A program made the translations under genes and the position numbers. From Cryoendolithus antarcticus (taxonomy: Eukaryota > Ascomycota > Dothideomycetes > Cladosporiales > Cladosporiaceae), in the NCBI GenBank assembly GCA_002077065.1, contig NAJO01000008.1, positions 930,001 to 994,000 on the forward strand: 64,000 nucleotides of DNA, read 5' to 3'. Positions 9,717 through 22,650 of the stretch are shown here, one piece after another. The notes under the pieces are model-generated. The model saw only the letters and a list, made by a program, of their open reading frames with translations, was not told the origin of the DNA and ran no database searches. Every line of letters begins with the position of its first letter. Position 1 is the first letter of the stretch.

Positions 9717-11653
9717 GGTGGCGACTTGATATTCTTCGGAAGTCGCGGTGAGTTTGGTGGCAGAACAAGACGCGATCTTGAGTGCCGGTGTCGAGGGTAT
9801 AAGAGTGTTCGATCACACCATCGAGAGAGGCGCTGCAGGTAGTTTGGATAGATGGCGGATCGTCCGGGACTGTGCGACTACAACTGCTGATAGATCATTT
9901 GTGCCACTGTTATATCTATCGGATCATGCACGCCACGGCAAGCAGTCAGGATTACAGGCACTCAGTCAGCAGCCGGCGCATGCCCACGTTGTCGATAAGC
10001 AGGAAGTGAGACGTGGGAAACTGACAGCGCATGGACGCCGCCTTATCACGGATCCCGCGGTGTGCTTCTTCATCACGTTCAGGCCTGTCACTGCCTTCGC
10101 GTGGCATCGCGTGCGTCTCCGAAATCATTCTAGTGTTGCTAGTGCTGTTAGATCTGTGTCCCGGTATGCCGGGCGACTAGTGACGCTAACAACGAGAGCC
10201 GGCATTAGCGTTTGAGGTTCTTGGGCATGGCATACACCTCAGGTTTCAATCCATCATCGTGTCTCTTTGACACTGTGAGCACGAATGTAAGATAAGTGAC
10301 GCTACCTATCGAACCTCGAGATCCGTGGTCACAATACTCATGTGTTGGCAGCCGATCGCGACAGATCTGTCACGACAAGCGAGCCAAGATCTTGAATATG
10401 TGGTTCGTGACACCCCGGCGCCGCAGGATGCGCTTCATGCATGCACGCCTCTAGTGGGACGCACCGGACTTCCTTCCACACCGCATCTTTTGCTCGCCAA
10501 TCCGTGGTCAGCGGCATTGAGTCTGTAATGTCCGGGACAGTAAGGTCGGTGGAATCCAGACTTCGCCAAGAGACGAGAGTCGAACCCACCGAGTTCCTGC
10601 CCCCGCACGTGGAAGCACATGCGTGGCATCCGCTCAGTGTTTGCTACCGCTAAGATGATTGAGATCGTCCTGGACTCATTCAACGACTATCGACACCCCT
10701 CGGTATCGAACGACACCACCCATTGCAACGCAGAACGACGCTATGTAGAATGGCATGAACCGCAGTGCGTCAGCCTATCGGTTCGTTCGCGATAGGCCTG
10801 CGCGGGTTCGCTGAAGCGCAGGTCTACATGCTGGTATAATCCTTCCACTCAGCAAGGCTCTTAATGGCCGAGAACGGGTCCTCCCTCTCGACTCGTGTAC
10901 AGTGGTGATGAGATCTACTAGCCGACGCCTGGCGACTATGGACCTCGGAACATTTGCTTCCCAAACTGTTTTCACACTCCGCAAGCTCGATGATCTGTCT
11001 GTGCAGCTGTTTGAGATCCCGCACACCAGCGATCCTTGTTCGCAGAATGGCACTATCCACGGCCAGTCTGAGTCCTGCACCAGCCACAAACTTTTCACGG
11101 TGTGCATGATACTGCCCATGGAATGTGAACTAGACAGCAATAACGATAATGCACAGGTAAGCCACAAGGGCGACCTTGTGACGCCGAAGTTCTTGGCCAA
11201 GGGGCAGCAGAGCACTACTTGCGGGACAGGTTGGTAGCCTGCGTAGATATGCGTGTCAGACCACAAGGCAAGATACTGGAACTTGCTAGGTGGATTATGC
11301 AGTCGGACAGCAGATCGCATCAGGACCACAGCACATTATAGCCGACGCTCGATTGCTTGGTCGGCATCGCTCGTGATAATGAACCAGTCTCAGTCGTAAC
11401 TAGGCGACGCTGTTATGTCGTAATATGGTCCACTAGGTTCGCTATGCTCCAGTACATGAATTAATCGAAGGGTGTGGTCGACTTTGGTCGGCACGTAAGT
11501 GACCAGCATCGCTACTTCCCGAATCGTGACCGGGTGTCTACACACATTCCGGACGAAGCAGGTCTCGAGGCGTTGCCTCTCGGACAAGATGGTCTGCAAC
11601 GCAATTCGCGGGACTAGTAGATGTGACGTTGCGATCAATAATATGCAGAGCTT
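9717..11653. other. 1.9-kb gene-free stretch
   Basis: No frame here carries a recognisable domain or a convincing intron pattern. The longest is about 181 codons on the minus strand (from ATG 11320 to 10775), without family resemblance. No tRNA, tandem repeat or transposon terminus was noticed. Confidence 0.45.
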
Positions 11654-12058
11654 TCACAACACTCCATCGTGCTCGCCAGGTAGTCGCTTCACGCGCTTCT
11701 GCTCCCAGTTGTCTAGGTCTTTCGCAGCAAGTTTCTGTTGCTCTTGTTAGTGCATGGTCATTGCAACTGTGCTGATCCAGGCTGTACCCACGTAGTATTC
11801 CTCCTTCATGTCCACCTTCCGCTTGTCCTTTCCGATGCCTAACCGCTCATCCTCTGTCATCTGCCGGACTTTGCGATCGTGTCGTTCGTAGCGTAGCGCC
11901 GTTGCTGGCGTCAGAAAGAAGCTGCCGAGTACCATCGTGGCAATGAAGGGAAGGCCGAAAAGAGCGAATGGGTGCTTCGACAATGCTGAGCGATATCGCG
12001 CTGGTATAGATCCCTGATATGAAGACGGACGGAAGGGTTTGGAGGGAAAAGCTGGCAT
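11654..12058 (-). CDS. COX16: Cytochrome c oxidase assembly protein COX16
   Basis: Exon 1 covers 12058-11792 and exon 2 covers 11734-11654, separated by a 57-nt intron (GTGGGT donor, CAACAG acceptor, phase 0). The 115-residue product matches COX16 throughout. KHPFALFGLPFIATMVLGSF is the single transmembrane segment, TPATALRYERHDRKVRQ follows, and the spliced end reads KEEYY-KLAAKDLDNWEQKRVKRLPGE, the family's hallmark C-terminus. Without splicing, the frame would run into an unrelated tail. COX16 is an inner-membrane protein that helps build complex IV by aiding assembly of Cox1 and Cox2. The ATG at 12058 (MPAFPSKPF) is chosen because the in-frame upstream ATG adds 42 residues that are not like the family. 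It is divergent from the ATR gene, 207 bp apart. Confidence 0.93.
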
Positions 12059-12265
12059 CGTGTGGAAGCATCTGTAGCTTAGTTGATAGTGCTCGAATCG
12101 AGCCCTGGTGATATAACAGGAAAGTAGAGGTGGAGTCCGCAGATTGGTGCCACGTGATCGCGCGCCGAAGTCGCGTACCTTCACCTTCAGCTATTCTGCC
12201 TGCACACTCGACCCTTCGCCATATAAACCTACACCAGCGATCAGTCGATAGACGATGGTCGAGCC
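12059..12265. promoter_or_regulatory. Compact bidirectional promoter COX16 / ATR
   Basis: Only 207 bp separate the two divergent start codons. A TATA-like ATATAAAC lies near 12221-12228, about 40 bp before the ATR ATG. That spacing is too short to be a confident TATA box unless the ATR 5' leader is very short. Confidence 0.4.
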
Positions 12266-15200
12266 ATGGCACGCCGCACCTCCATGGCGTATGGAGCACG
12301 CACGAATGGCGTCGCTGGCCATACTTCACGCCATGCCGACATGCGCGTCAACGGTGACGGGCCACCTCCATCAACCTTAGCAGCACAGATTGTGCACAAC
12401 CAGACGCGGCCGCCGGCAACTCAATCCAACGGCGAGCAAGCCACTTTTGCAGGTCTCCTGCACGAGCTCTTGCACAATTCGGACGCTGCTCCAGAGACAG
12501 ACGTTGCTGTGAACGTGCAGCTGATTGCGGTGGTAGTCAAGGCTGGGCTCAGTGTACTAACGCACGATAATCCTTTTGCTTTGTGGGAGGAGCTACTTTC
12601 TCAAGCTGCAGACAGTCTCAAGGTTGTCAAGGCTACGATCGCCAGACAGCCCGAAGTCCTGATCACTACTGTACAGCCTGGCGGACCCCAGCTCCTGCTC
12701 TGGCTTGTCGTGCGCTTGCTGCCATTATGTGGCAACCCGCGATGCCAGGACCTGCTTCTTGCTGATCTTCTGACTTCCGCAATCACTGCTTTGGAGAAGT
12801 CGACCAAGCTATGGCGAGTCACGGAAATCATGCAGGACTTGATAAGGAGTTGTGTCGATGGTATGTCTTCGAAGCATTTCATGTAGCGTGGCTGACTTCT
12901 CCCGCAGACGCAATCGTCACATTGGAGTCTTCCGACGGCTCAACGGCGCGCTTAGCAGTAGTTCTGCCTCCTATGCGATGGCTTTCGAAGCTTTGGCCAG
13001 AGTCCGAGACTGCCATCGCATTGCCACAGCACGCGCAAGTAGTCATCGACAACTCAATGCAGGTGATCTTGATGTCATTGACGCTATCCCGAAGTATTAC
13101 GTCTCACCCGAGGTGGCTTGACGAAACATATCAGAGACTTCATACCATATTACTGCGCGAACCACTGCAATCACATCGCGTGGACACCTGGAGGGATGCC
13201 ATCGTCAGAACTCTGAAGCTCAGTAGCGGAGCCTCGCAGCTACCGATCTTGGCTGACTTACTCGCTGATAGCGCGCAAACTCTACCGTCCCAGGCGGTGC
13301 AGCGTGGAATTGCAGAAGTGCTACTGGACGTTCTACAGGCGGGCTTGCCGCAGTATGTGCAATACCTGGAAGAATCGATGCTCAGACTTGTCCGCAGCGA
13401 TGTCTTCCAGCAGCTCGATCCCAGTCTCAAGTCAGTCATGACCCAAGGGCTGCTCCGCGAGGTTGCAAGCGCGGATCTACCAGATGGTCTGCGTGATGTG
13501 GATCAAGACATGGTAGACGTCGACGCGCCACAGCCACGTCTATGGCAAACACAGCCGACCGATCTTGCACGGGCAGGAAAGCGACGACGAATTCGTCCTC
13601 AGCAGGGTGAACGTCAACGCGGACCACTCCACTCGAAGCTCGTCGAGACTCTGGGAGGTGATCTCAACGATTTGCCCGCGCTCGTGAGTCGCGCACCTGC
13701 TGCATACGGTGGTCTTGATGAGTCTGATCAGTGCGCGGTATGGGTGTCGTTGAATGAAATTTTACGGCAAGTCGAAAGCTCCAATGACTACATTTCCCTG
13801 CTTGCATCTCTGCTTGATGCGTTGGAACTGCAGAATACCAAGAAGCCACGGGTCTTGTGCATGCAGGCGATACATACATGCGTCCGCAAGTCGACCGACA
13901 CGAGGGTTGTTGATCTGGCAGCTTCTCGTGTCGGGCAGGTCACATTGAGGGCGCTCCATAGCTCGCTACGTGAGCTGCGCATAGCGGCAGCCCATTGCCT
14001 GCCAGCATTCCTCCAGGTCGAATCAGCCACTGAGCTGTCTGCCCGCAACAAGCAAGTCGCCCTCCAGTACCTTCGCACTCTCTCTGATCGCGATGTTCCG
14101 AGCGAGCTGGAAACGCTGATCGTAGCGTGGGGTCAAGTCGCAACTGTGAGTGGAGAGAATGAGCTCAATCTTGTCCTGCTGCAGCTGGTCGATCTGCTCG
14201 GACATGTTAATCCCATTGTCTGTGGACTTGCTTTCTCGGAGATTGAGCGTGTGGCCGAAACGAAGGCGCTCTCTGTGGAGCAACTCTTCGCCCCATATTG
14301 GTCATCTGTGGCAGTGTCAGCGGTCTCCGATCTGCTCTCTCGACCTCAGAAGATACAGCACCTGTGCGATTTACTGCGAAAGGATGTCAACCAGCTTTTG
14401 CTCATGACACAGCGGGAGACGATACCTTCACTTGTCTTGCACCAAAAGAAGGACGAGCTACAACGAATAGCGTCGGCACGTGGCGCCAATGTCACCATAC
14501 AGGACATCTGCCTGCAACCTCAGAGCAATCTCGTTGCCACTTTGTCACTTTTACTCGCTCAGCCAAGTGCGGATCTTGAGGATACGGTTTTGCAATGCTT
14601 GAGTGGCGTGGCGCCGGGGTTCGATGGCACTGATCTTGCCGCGTTGATCAAGCCCGAGTCGGTCGCCATAGCCTGCGAGCTCCTTCGATATATTGGTGAT
14701 CAACCACCGAGTCGCAAGTCTCGGGCGTACCAGGCTTTCCAACTCTTCACCAATCTGTCCGTACGGCGGCCGGGGCAAAGTAAGGCCCATAATAAGCTGA
14801 CCAAGACGCTCGCTGTCTTCTTCGAGACACATATTCTGGGCATGATGGCCAGTTTCTCAGACGTCTTGTCTGCTGCAAGCAGCGAGTATTCAAGAACAGA
14901 ACAGCAGCGCTGCCTCCAAGGTATCGCAGAGATGGTGCTGCTGGCCAAGAGCGAGGTCAGCATTGCACTGCCCCAGATCCGCGCCTGTCTTCAATCAGCT
15001 ATCGAACACAAAGAGCTGTGCGATAAGGCATGGTCGGCGTGGTTGTCGCTACTGCCTGTGCTGGAGAGCGATGACATTGCCCTGATTACCGATCAAACGT
15101 TCACCCTCATCGTCCGCCATTGGGCCCAGTTCGCACCCGCACTTCAGCAGACTACCTACGAACGAGTCACGGAGATGATCAGGTCACACAATGCGGCCAT

Positions 15201-18200
15201 CAACAAGGTGGTGCTCCTACTACCAATATTAAGCAGTATCCCCCTTTTCGCGAAGCTCGGGACCGAGATTGAGCGCTTGCAGAACGTCGAGACCACCGAG
15301 GGACGTTTCAAGGCCTTCACCAAGCGACTAAAGAGCGAGAGCAAGGTCATCGTTCTACAAGCTCTCACGGAGCTTTTCCCGTTCCTCGAGACGCATCAAG
15401 GCAAGATACATGACGCAGCGATGAGTGAGCAGCCGGACACTTGGATGACCGGACTTGTGCGCTCGCTGCTGGATGTGACGACACAGCTTGCCAGCGAAAG
15501 TGACAACGCCGCTGACTTGTGCGGCAAATGCTTGGGCATAGTTGGCTGCTTGGACCCAAATCGCGTCAACGCTACCAGACCGCGCAAAACTCTGCTGATC
15601 ATGTCGAACTTCGATAAGGCGGATGAGGTGATCAAGTGGGTCGTCGAACTGCTAGAGAACGTACTTGTCAAGGCGTTCAAGTCCGCTTCCAACGCACGTT
15701 CTCAAGGTTTCCTGGCCTATGTCATGCAGGAGCTTCTGCGGTTTTGCGAATTCAACGACGCTACTGCGTTGAGACCCAGGGCTACGCAAGGCAATACCGC
15801 CTCGCAAAGGTGGCTCGACATGCCCGAGCATGTACGAACCACTCTCACGCCCTTCCTGACATCGCGATATCTCGTCACGAGCCATGCGCCGGCGAATCCA
15901 CCCTATCGAGAGTATCCTGGCTTCACGCCCGACAGCGGTCACGGGTCTTGGCTTCGAGGTCTGGTGTACGATCTCATGTGGAAAGCAAAAGGTGACAATG
16001 CGAAGATGGTGTTTCCCCTCCTAGCGCGAGTGATTCGCGGCCATGACCTTTCCATTGCTCATTTCTTACTTCCATATGCGCTCACCAATGTCGTACTTGG
16101 AGGTACAGTCGCAGAGACCAAGTCTGTGCAAGATGAGATCCTGGCCGTGCTCAAGAGTGAGCCATCGAATTCCACCGAGATCGAGACCATCAGACTGTGC
16201 AGCGAAAGTGTATTCACGGCTCTCGATTACATGTCGTTGTGGCTGCAGGGAAAGAAGAACATTGTTTCCGAGAGCCGAGCAACAGCGTGGCGTACTGGAC
16301 ATTCTCCTACCGATTTCGATGAGGTCGGCGATCAAGGGCAGATCCAGACCATTGAACAATTTCTCGGCTCCATACCAGCAGAAGTCACTGCTGCACGTGC
16401 CATGAATTGCGAATCTTATGCACGCGGCTTGTTCAACTGGGAGCAGCATATACGTCAGGGACGCCCACTCATCCCTTCAGCGTCCTCTGCGCATGAGCAC
16501 GAAGATCTGTATGATCAACTCTTTGACATCTACGCCCAGATCGACGAGCCAGATGGCCTCGAAGGCTTGGCTGTTCACTTGCCCTTTTTGACGGACGAAC
16601 AGCAAGCAACGCTACACGTCAGAGCTGGTCGGTGGACTGCTGCCCAGTCATGGTACGAACTGCAGCTGGCAGACTCGCCTGACGATACCACACTTCAGAC
16701 AAGTGTGCTGCAATGCTTCCGAGAGACCGGCCGCTATGCCCCTCTTCTTCGCTATGCCGACAGCTTCTCGACTGCGTATAGCAGTGACGAGACCCGCCAG
16801 GCGTCCTTTACGTCACTTTTACCAGTCATGGCGGAAGCGAGCTGTATGATTGGTGATCTAGAAGTACTCAAACGGCGATTCACGCAGGCACCGGACGCTC
16901 CAGCGACCAACTTCGATATCGGCCTCGGAACAATTCTCGTCTCCGCTACCAGCGAGGATCCTGAGCTCGGAACAGCTCGCCTCGCTGCTCTTCGTAGAAG
17001 CATCACCGCTGGCATCTCTGCTGCGAGCGCCAGCTCCCTACAGACATGCCATACTGAGCTCAAGAACTTGCACATCCTGTATGAGGTAGAGGTATTGAGC
17101 CGTGACCACACACACGGTAATCACCCGACGTTGCTGAGTGGCTTCGAGAAGCGACTTGGTGCGGTTGGCTCGTACACTTCCGGGAAGCAGAGCATCCTCG
17201 GCATCCGGCGCGCAAAGATGCAGTCAGGCAAGGTGGTGTGGAACAATGCCCAAGTCGGTGCTTCATGGCTTGCGACAGCCAAGCTAGCACGCAAGGCTGG
17301 CAACTCGGAAAGTGCATATAATGCGGTGCTTCGCGCGCATGAGTGCGGAGATGTGTCAGCCAAATTGGAGGAAGCGCGACTTCTCTGGCATGATGGTCAC
17401 GGACGACAGGCAATACAAAGCCTGGAGTCTGCCATTGCAGCGGGCAAATTTGATGATGAGGGCGAGGGGATGGACACGACCGCCACAGTCTCCACCAGGA
17501 GTGACGCGCTGAAGCAGAACATGCTCCTTGCGAGGGCACACCTCATGGTGGCGAAGTGGCTGGATGCATCGGGCCAGACTCAGACTAAAGACATGACAGC
17601 AAAGTATCAGTACGCAGCGAAGACTTTCCAGCGGTGGGAAAGAGGTCATTATTACTTAGGCAAGCATTACCACAAGCTGCTCCTGGCTGATTTGGCGCAG
17701 CCCAGAGTAAAGCAGAGTGAGAAGACTGTGACGGGAGACCTCACGCGTCTCATCATCGAAAATCTGCTACGCTCGATACCCTTTGGGAACAAGTACTGGC
17801 ATGAGACTATCCCAAAAGTACTTACGCTCTGGCTGGATCTCGGCACACACGCTATTCAGCGGACTGGCAAGGAGCCCCAGAATCTCTTTGATCTTCGAGT
17901 CAAAGCATTGCAGGCATGCTCTCGACAGTTTAAAAAGTACTTCGATCGCGTTCCGCCGTATATCTTTTACCAGGCGCTGCCGCAAATGCTGTCACGCATC
18001 AGTCATCCGCATCCTGAGGTGTGGAAGGAATTGATGCAGGTGATCACCAAGATCACCCTGACTCATCCAAGTCAAGCACTCTGGAGATTGCTTGCTGTCA
18101 CGAAGGCCACTGATGGCATCAGGCGGGAGAGAGCCATGGAGGTAATCTCCAGGCTGAAGGATCCGAAGCTCAGAGACAAGGCTGCTGGCGTGCCGACTGA

Positions 18201-19461
18201 TCTGTTGATGCTTATCGTGTCTGGCCAGAGGCTGGCTGACGGTCTGCTGCATGCGTCAGAAGCGGCGGTTGAGGCAAGGGCCACGCAGGCAAGCCTGTCG
18301 CGTGACCTTGGCTTCAACCACAAGCTCGCACCTTGTAATCTGGTAGTGCCACTCGAAAGCACTCTTACGGCCAGTGTACCCAACGTTGGCACTAGCGCTA
18401 ATATCCGGTCACACAGGGCCTTCGCTCAAGACAAAGTCACAATACAAGCTTTCGAAGATGAAGTCCGAGTGCTCAGCTCGTTGCAGCGTCCGAAGAAAGT
18501 TACCGTTCGTGGCTCCGATGGCAAACGGTACAATTTGCTGTGCAAGCCCAAGGATGACCTACGCAAAGATCAGCGATTGATGGAGTTCAATGGCGTGATC
18601 AATCGAGCGCTGAAGCGTGACGCCGAGAGCAGCAAGCGCCGACTGTACATCAAGACGTACGCCGTCATTCCTCTGAGTGAAGAGTCCGGGATCTTGGAGT
18701 GGGTCGAGGGCATTACGCCGATCAGAGACATTCTGCTGAACCACTACGGACGTCGCAATATCAGACCCAACTACGTCGAGATTAGAGCTGTGCTCAATGA
18801 CTGCACGAAGGACAAAGACGGCGGCCGTGGCTTCATTGACAAGGTCCTTCCGCAGTACCCACCTCTGCTTCATGAGTGGTTCGCCGAGACCTATCCTGAG
18901 CCTGACAAGTGGTTCGCTGCACGCGTGATGTATGCCAGATCTGCAGCTGTAATGTCCATAGTCGGACACGTTCTCGGATTGGGTGACCGTCACGGCGAGA
19001 ACATCCTCCTTCGCGAAGCTACTGGTGGCGTCTTCCACGTCGACTTCAACTGCCTCTTCGACAAGGGCATGACTTTCGAGCGTCCCGAGCTTGTGCCATT
19101 CCGCTTGACGCGCAACATGGTCGATGCCATGGGTCCATATGGATACGAAGGGCCTTTTCGTCGCTCTTGCGAGCTCACGCTTGGTCTACTCCGCCAGAAC
19201 AAGGATACCCTCAACACGATTCTGGAGACCTTCCTGTACGATCCGACGACGGACTTCATCGGCAAGAAAAAGAAGCACACGGATGGCGTGCCCGAGACGC
19301 CACAAGAGATCCTCGACAGTGTACAGGGTAAGTTGAAGGGAATATATAAGAAGGAGACGGTGCCGTTGAGCACGGAGGGGTACGTCGATGCGTTGATCCG
19401 GGAGGCGGTCGACCCATGGAACTTGTCACAGATGTACATTGGATGGTGTGCTTTCTTGTAA
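12266..19461 (+). CDS. MEC1: ATR/Mec1-type DNA-damage checkpoint kinase (PIKK; UvsB)
   Basis: Exons 12266-12860 and 12908-19461 flank a 47-nt intron (GTATGT donor, CCGCAG acceptor) in phase 1. The spliced protein has 2382 residues, the usual ATR/Mec1 length. The N-terminal two thirds is helical-repeat sequence, followed by the FAT region. The PI3K-like kinase domain carries GLGDRHGENIL (catalytic loop, about residue 2220) and HVDFNCLFDKG (the DFG-equivalent metal loop), and the protein ends in a FATC motif (SQMYIGWCAFL) nearly identical to that of ATR. ATR with its Ddc2/ATRIP partner senses RPA-coated single-stranded DNA and starts the S-phase and G2 checkpoints; in Aspergillus the orthologue is UvsB. 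The FATC and kinase loops distinguish it from Tel1/ATM and TOR. One intron in 7.2 kb is sparse. Confidence 0.95.
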
Positions 19462-19890
19462 GATGAGAACGATACGGAAGGAACGAATGTCACGAACGCA
19501 ACGAGCATGGCATAGATGTACAAATGAATACGCCGGCGTAGTACTCGGATTCGACTTCCCGATTCAGTACACCCGATTCGGTACGACGTCACTTGGTACC
19601 TGCATGTCTCTCCGCAAAACCGCGTTTCTGTGACTTCACAAATAGAACATACGCGCGTGTGAAAACTTTGACGATGCAACACAGCCACCGTTCACTCTCC
19701 AGCAAGTCTTCACTTGATCATCTCTCACACAAGTATCCCTTTCCTTACAATCGCTTCACCAAACATTCTTTCACTTGAAACTCGCTAAACCCCCTGACAT
19801 CCGCACCTCGCATGCATTGGCGATCACGAGTAATTTCTTGACCGCGTTTGCTGCAAGCCACAATAGGCGCTTCACAATACATTCCTTACC
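19462..19890. promoter_or_regulatory. Promoter region of the MscS channel gene
   Basis: The 3' flank of ATR, followed by a pyrimidine-rich stretch at about 19680-19890 on the plus strand, typical of sequence before filamentous fungal start codons. No specific operator recognised. Confidence 0.4.
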
Positions 19891-22650
19891 ATGTCACTTC
19901 CCACTCGCTCGAATACCGCTCAAAGCCGCTTTTCTCGTCAAGGCTTCGAACCTATAGCCGACAACCAGCACAACATGGCGGGAGACGCAACAATAGACAT
20001 ACCCATGGAGCCGATGCACGACGGCGAGCCTCTCAAACACACACAAACGGGTACATCAACGTTGAAAAAGAGAGTGATGTTCCGTGGACGGCGGAGGAAG
20101 CCTGAGGCGCAGGCAGCGGCCGCTGGAGGGCATACAGGATACGATGGAGAAGAGGATACGATCACAGCTATGGGGAAGTTCTACAAGAGAGTACTGGCGT
20201 TCAGCATAATCACGCGGTATCTGGTATACGTGCTTCCACTGGGATTGTGCATCGCAGTACCAATTATTGTCGGAGCCACAGCTGCACAGAACGCTGAGAT
20301 CGGCGGCGTGAGAATCGTTTGGTTCTTCATGTGGGTGGAGGTTGCCTGGGTGAGCCTATGGGTCAGCAAAATTGTCGCGCATTTCTTGCCATACCTCTTC
20401 CAATGGCTAGTCGGCGTGGTCAACAGTGGGATTCGGAAGTACTCGCTAGTCCTGCGATCACTGGAAATTCCGCTCAGTCTGGTAGGGTGGGCAGTGACTT
20501 CTCTGGCTACGTTCATGCCAATCATGACCAGGAACCCGACGACCAGGTCCTTGCCGAAAACGACCGATAATCCGGATCCAACTGGAGCGAAGTCTTGGGA
20601 ATCAATCGTGCAAAAGATTCTGGCTGCGGCTGTCGTGGCCTCCTTGATCTACCTTGGCGAGAAGCTAATCATCCAGCTTATTTCTATCAACTACCACCGA
20701 AAGCAGTTCAGCTCGCGAATTCGGGAAAGCAAGCACAATATCTATCTTCTCAGCCAGCTGTACCAAGCCTCGATTTCGCTGTTTCCGGCTTACTGCAACG
20801 AATTCGCAGAAGAAGATTTCACGATCAGGGACGAAATTTCGTTAGGTTTGAGCAAGGGTCGCGGCCACGCGCGATCAGGTTCTAGGACGCCGATGAAAAT
20901 ACTCAATCACGTGGGAAGAGTTGGAGACAAGATTAGTGGCGCCTTCGGTAACATCGCCGCGGAGATCACTGGGCGTGAAGTCTTCAGCGCAGGAACTGCC
21001 CATGCCATCGTGACAGAGGCGCTAGAGAGGAAGCGGTCGAGCGAGGCACTTGCGAAGCGGCTCTGGATGTCATTCGTGGTAGAAGGCAATGAGGCTTTGA
21101 CACAAGAGGACTTAATGGATGTGCTTGGTGACCAGCATCGCGAGGATGCCGAAGAGGCGTTCCTCGCTCTGGACCAGGATGCCAATAACGATATATCACT
21201 GGATGAGATGATTATGACTGTCGTGGAGTTCGGCCGAGAGCGAAAAGCGATCACTACGAGCATGCACGATGTTGATCAGGCGATCAACGTACTGGACCGA
21301 CTCTTCCTGGCCGTGGTCTTTATTGCAGTCGTCTTTGTATTTGTGGCTTTCCTAAACGCCAACTTTACGACAACATTGGCTACCACGGGCACAGCGCTGC
21401 TCTCGCTGTCGTTTGTCTTCGCAGCGACATGTCAGGAAGTTCTCGGCAGCTGTATCTTCCTCTTCGTGAAGCACCCGTACGATATTGGTGATCGAGTCGA
21501 CATCGGCGCTACCGATCAGTACACTGTGGAGCACATCAGCCTGCTCTTTACTGTCTTCCGCCGCGTCAACGGTGCAAAATGCGGAGGCATAGTCCAGATA
21601 AATCACATCGTTTTGAATACGCAGAACATCGAGAACCTAAGTCGCAGCAAGGCGATGATGGAAGAGTATGTTGTGCTCACTTCATTTGACACCTCGTTCG
21701 AGGACATCCAGATTCTGAAGAAGGAGCTCAGCACATTTGTGGCCGCTACGGACAACAGCCGCGACTTCCAGCAGGACATCAACATCGAGGTGCTCGGGAC
21801 AACCGATATGAAGCAGCTCCAGCTGCAGGTCCAGATCAAGCATAAGGGCAACTGGGCCAACGAGACACTACGCGCAGCCCGTCGCAGCAAGTTCATGTGC
21901 GCGCTTGTTGCAGCCATGCGAGCAGTGCCAATCTACGGTCCAGGACAGGGCGACGAGGCGGCAGGTAGCGTCGGTAATCCTACGTACTCGGTGGCGATCG
22001 ACGACGCAATTGCAGTGCATAACAGGGAGGCAGCAGCAAAAGCCAAGGAGGGGAAACGACTCGTGCCCACGAAAGTCATCGAAATGGCAAAAGAGTCGCT
22101 TAGCCCGATCACTTCCCGATCGCCTGGTGCCGGCCTGACCGCAAGCGACGCCCGCGCCGTCGAAGAGCTCAACGCCCGGAATCCGGCGGACGATCAAGCC
22201 CGCGACGAACCCTGGACATCTGGCAACGATACCAGCACCCTCGGCCGGCAAAGCATCGATGAGCAAGATCTGGAAGATGTCCGCGGCCTGCTCCGCCGCG
22301 AGAGCACGCGCGGCAAGCGACGCGCTGGTCAAGGCGTACAGCCGGCGTACAATGGTCCGAGCGTACCGACCATTAACGAGCCGATAACTTACAGAGACTA
22401 CGCACACCCTGCCACTGGCTTTGGGTCAGCAACGAACACAGCTTACAACCCGCCTTCGTTGCGCGCACAGCAGGCGTATGCGCTACCCGCCGGTGGGGCG
22501 CAGATGAGTCAGATGCCTGCACGACAGGCTAGCAATCCGTACAGGAACAGGAGTGAGAGCGCAGCGAGGAAGCCAATGAGTCCTACCGCCGGGAGCGGGG
22601 ACATGGGTGATGAGGAGTTTTCGAATTTGAGACCGTATTCGGGGGTCTAG
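19891..22650 (+). CDS. MscS-family mechanosensitive channel with EF-hand (Msy1/Msy2-like)
   Basis: A single-exon frame of 919 residues. A basic, disordered N-terminus precedes membrane segments at about residues 105-240. A canonical calcium-binding EF-hand loop, DQDANNDISLDE, lies near residue 430, just before further membrane helices. The MscS pore and beta domain follow (FAATCQEVLGSCIFLFVKHPYDIGDRVDIG, about residues 508-540). The tail from about 720 is polar and low complexity. This order (helices, EF-hand, MscS pore) is that of fission yeast Msy1/Msy2 and Aspergillus homologues, which reside in the endoplasmic reticulum and limit calcium rise during hypo-osmotic shock. Stretch gating with calcium feedback is known for the family; here it is inferred. 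Confidence 0.92.
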   Translation: MSLPTRSNTAQSRFSRQGFEPIADNQHNMAGDATIDIPMEPMHDGEPLKHTQTGTSTLKKRVMFRGRRRKPEAQAAAAGGHTGYDGEEDTITAMGKFYKRVLAFSIITRYLVYVLPLGLCIAVPIIVGATAAQNAEIGGVRIVWFFMWVEVAWVSLWVSKIVAHFLPYLFQWLVGVVNSGIRKYSLVLRSLEIPLSLVGWAVTSLATFMPIMTRNPTTRSLPKTTDNPDPTGAKSWESIVQKILAAAVVASLIYLGEKLIIQLISINYHRKQFSSRIRESKHNIYLLSQLYQASISLFPAYCNEFAEEDFTIRDEISLGLSKGRGHARSGSRTPMKILNHVGRVGDKISGAFGNIAAEITGREVFSAGTAHAIVTEALERKRSSEALAKRLWMSFVVEGNEALTQEDLMDVLGDQHREDAEEAFLALDQDANNDISLDEMIMTVVEFGRERKAITTSMHDVDQAINVLDRLFLAVVFIAVVFVFVAFLNANFTTTLATTGTALLSLSFVFAATCQEVLGSCIFLFVKHPYDIGDRVDIGATDQYTVEHISLLFTVFRRVNGAKCGGIVQINHIVLNTQNIENLSRSKAMMEEYVVLTSFDTSFEDIQILKKELSTFVAATDNSRDFQQDINIEVLGTTDMKQLQLQVQIKHKGNWANETLRAARRSKFMCALVAAMRAVPIYGPGQGDEAAGSVGNPTYSVAIDDAIAVHNREAAAKAKEGKRLVPTKVIEMAKESLSPITSRSPGAGLTASDARAVEELNARNPADDQARDEPWTSGNDTSTLGRQSIDEQDLEDVRGLLRRESTRGKRRAGQGVQPAYNGPSVPTINEPITYRDYAHPATGFGSATNTAYNPPSLRAQQAYALPAGGAQMSQMPARQASNPYRNRSESAARKPMSPTAGSGDMGDEEFSNLRPYSGV

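Noticed and set aside
10560..10585. T-arm-like GGGTTCGACTC on the minus strand
   Set aside because: No D-arm or acceptor stem pairing at the right distance, so not a tRNA gene.
10775..11320. Minus-strand frame of about 181 codons in the gene-free region
   Set aside because: No domain, no plausible splice partners and an ordinary composition; it overlaps competing frames on both strands.
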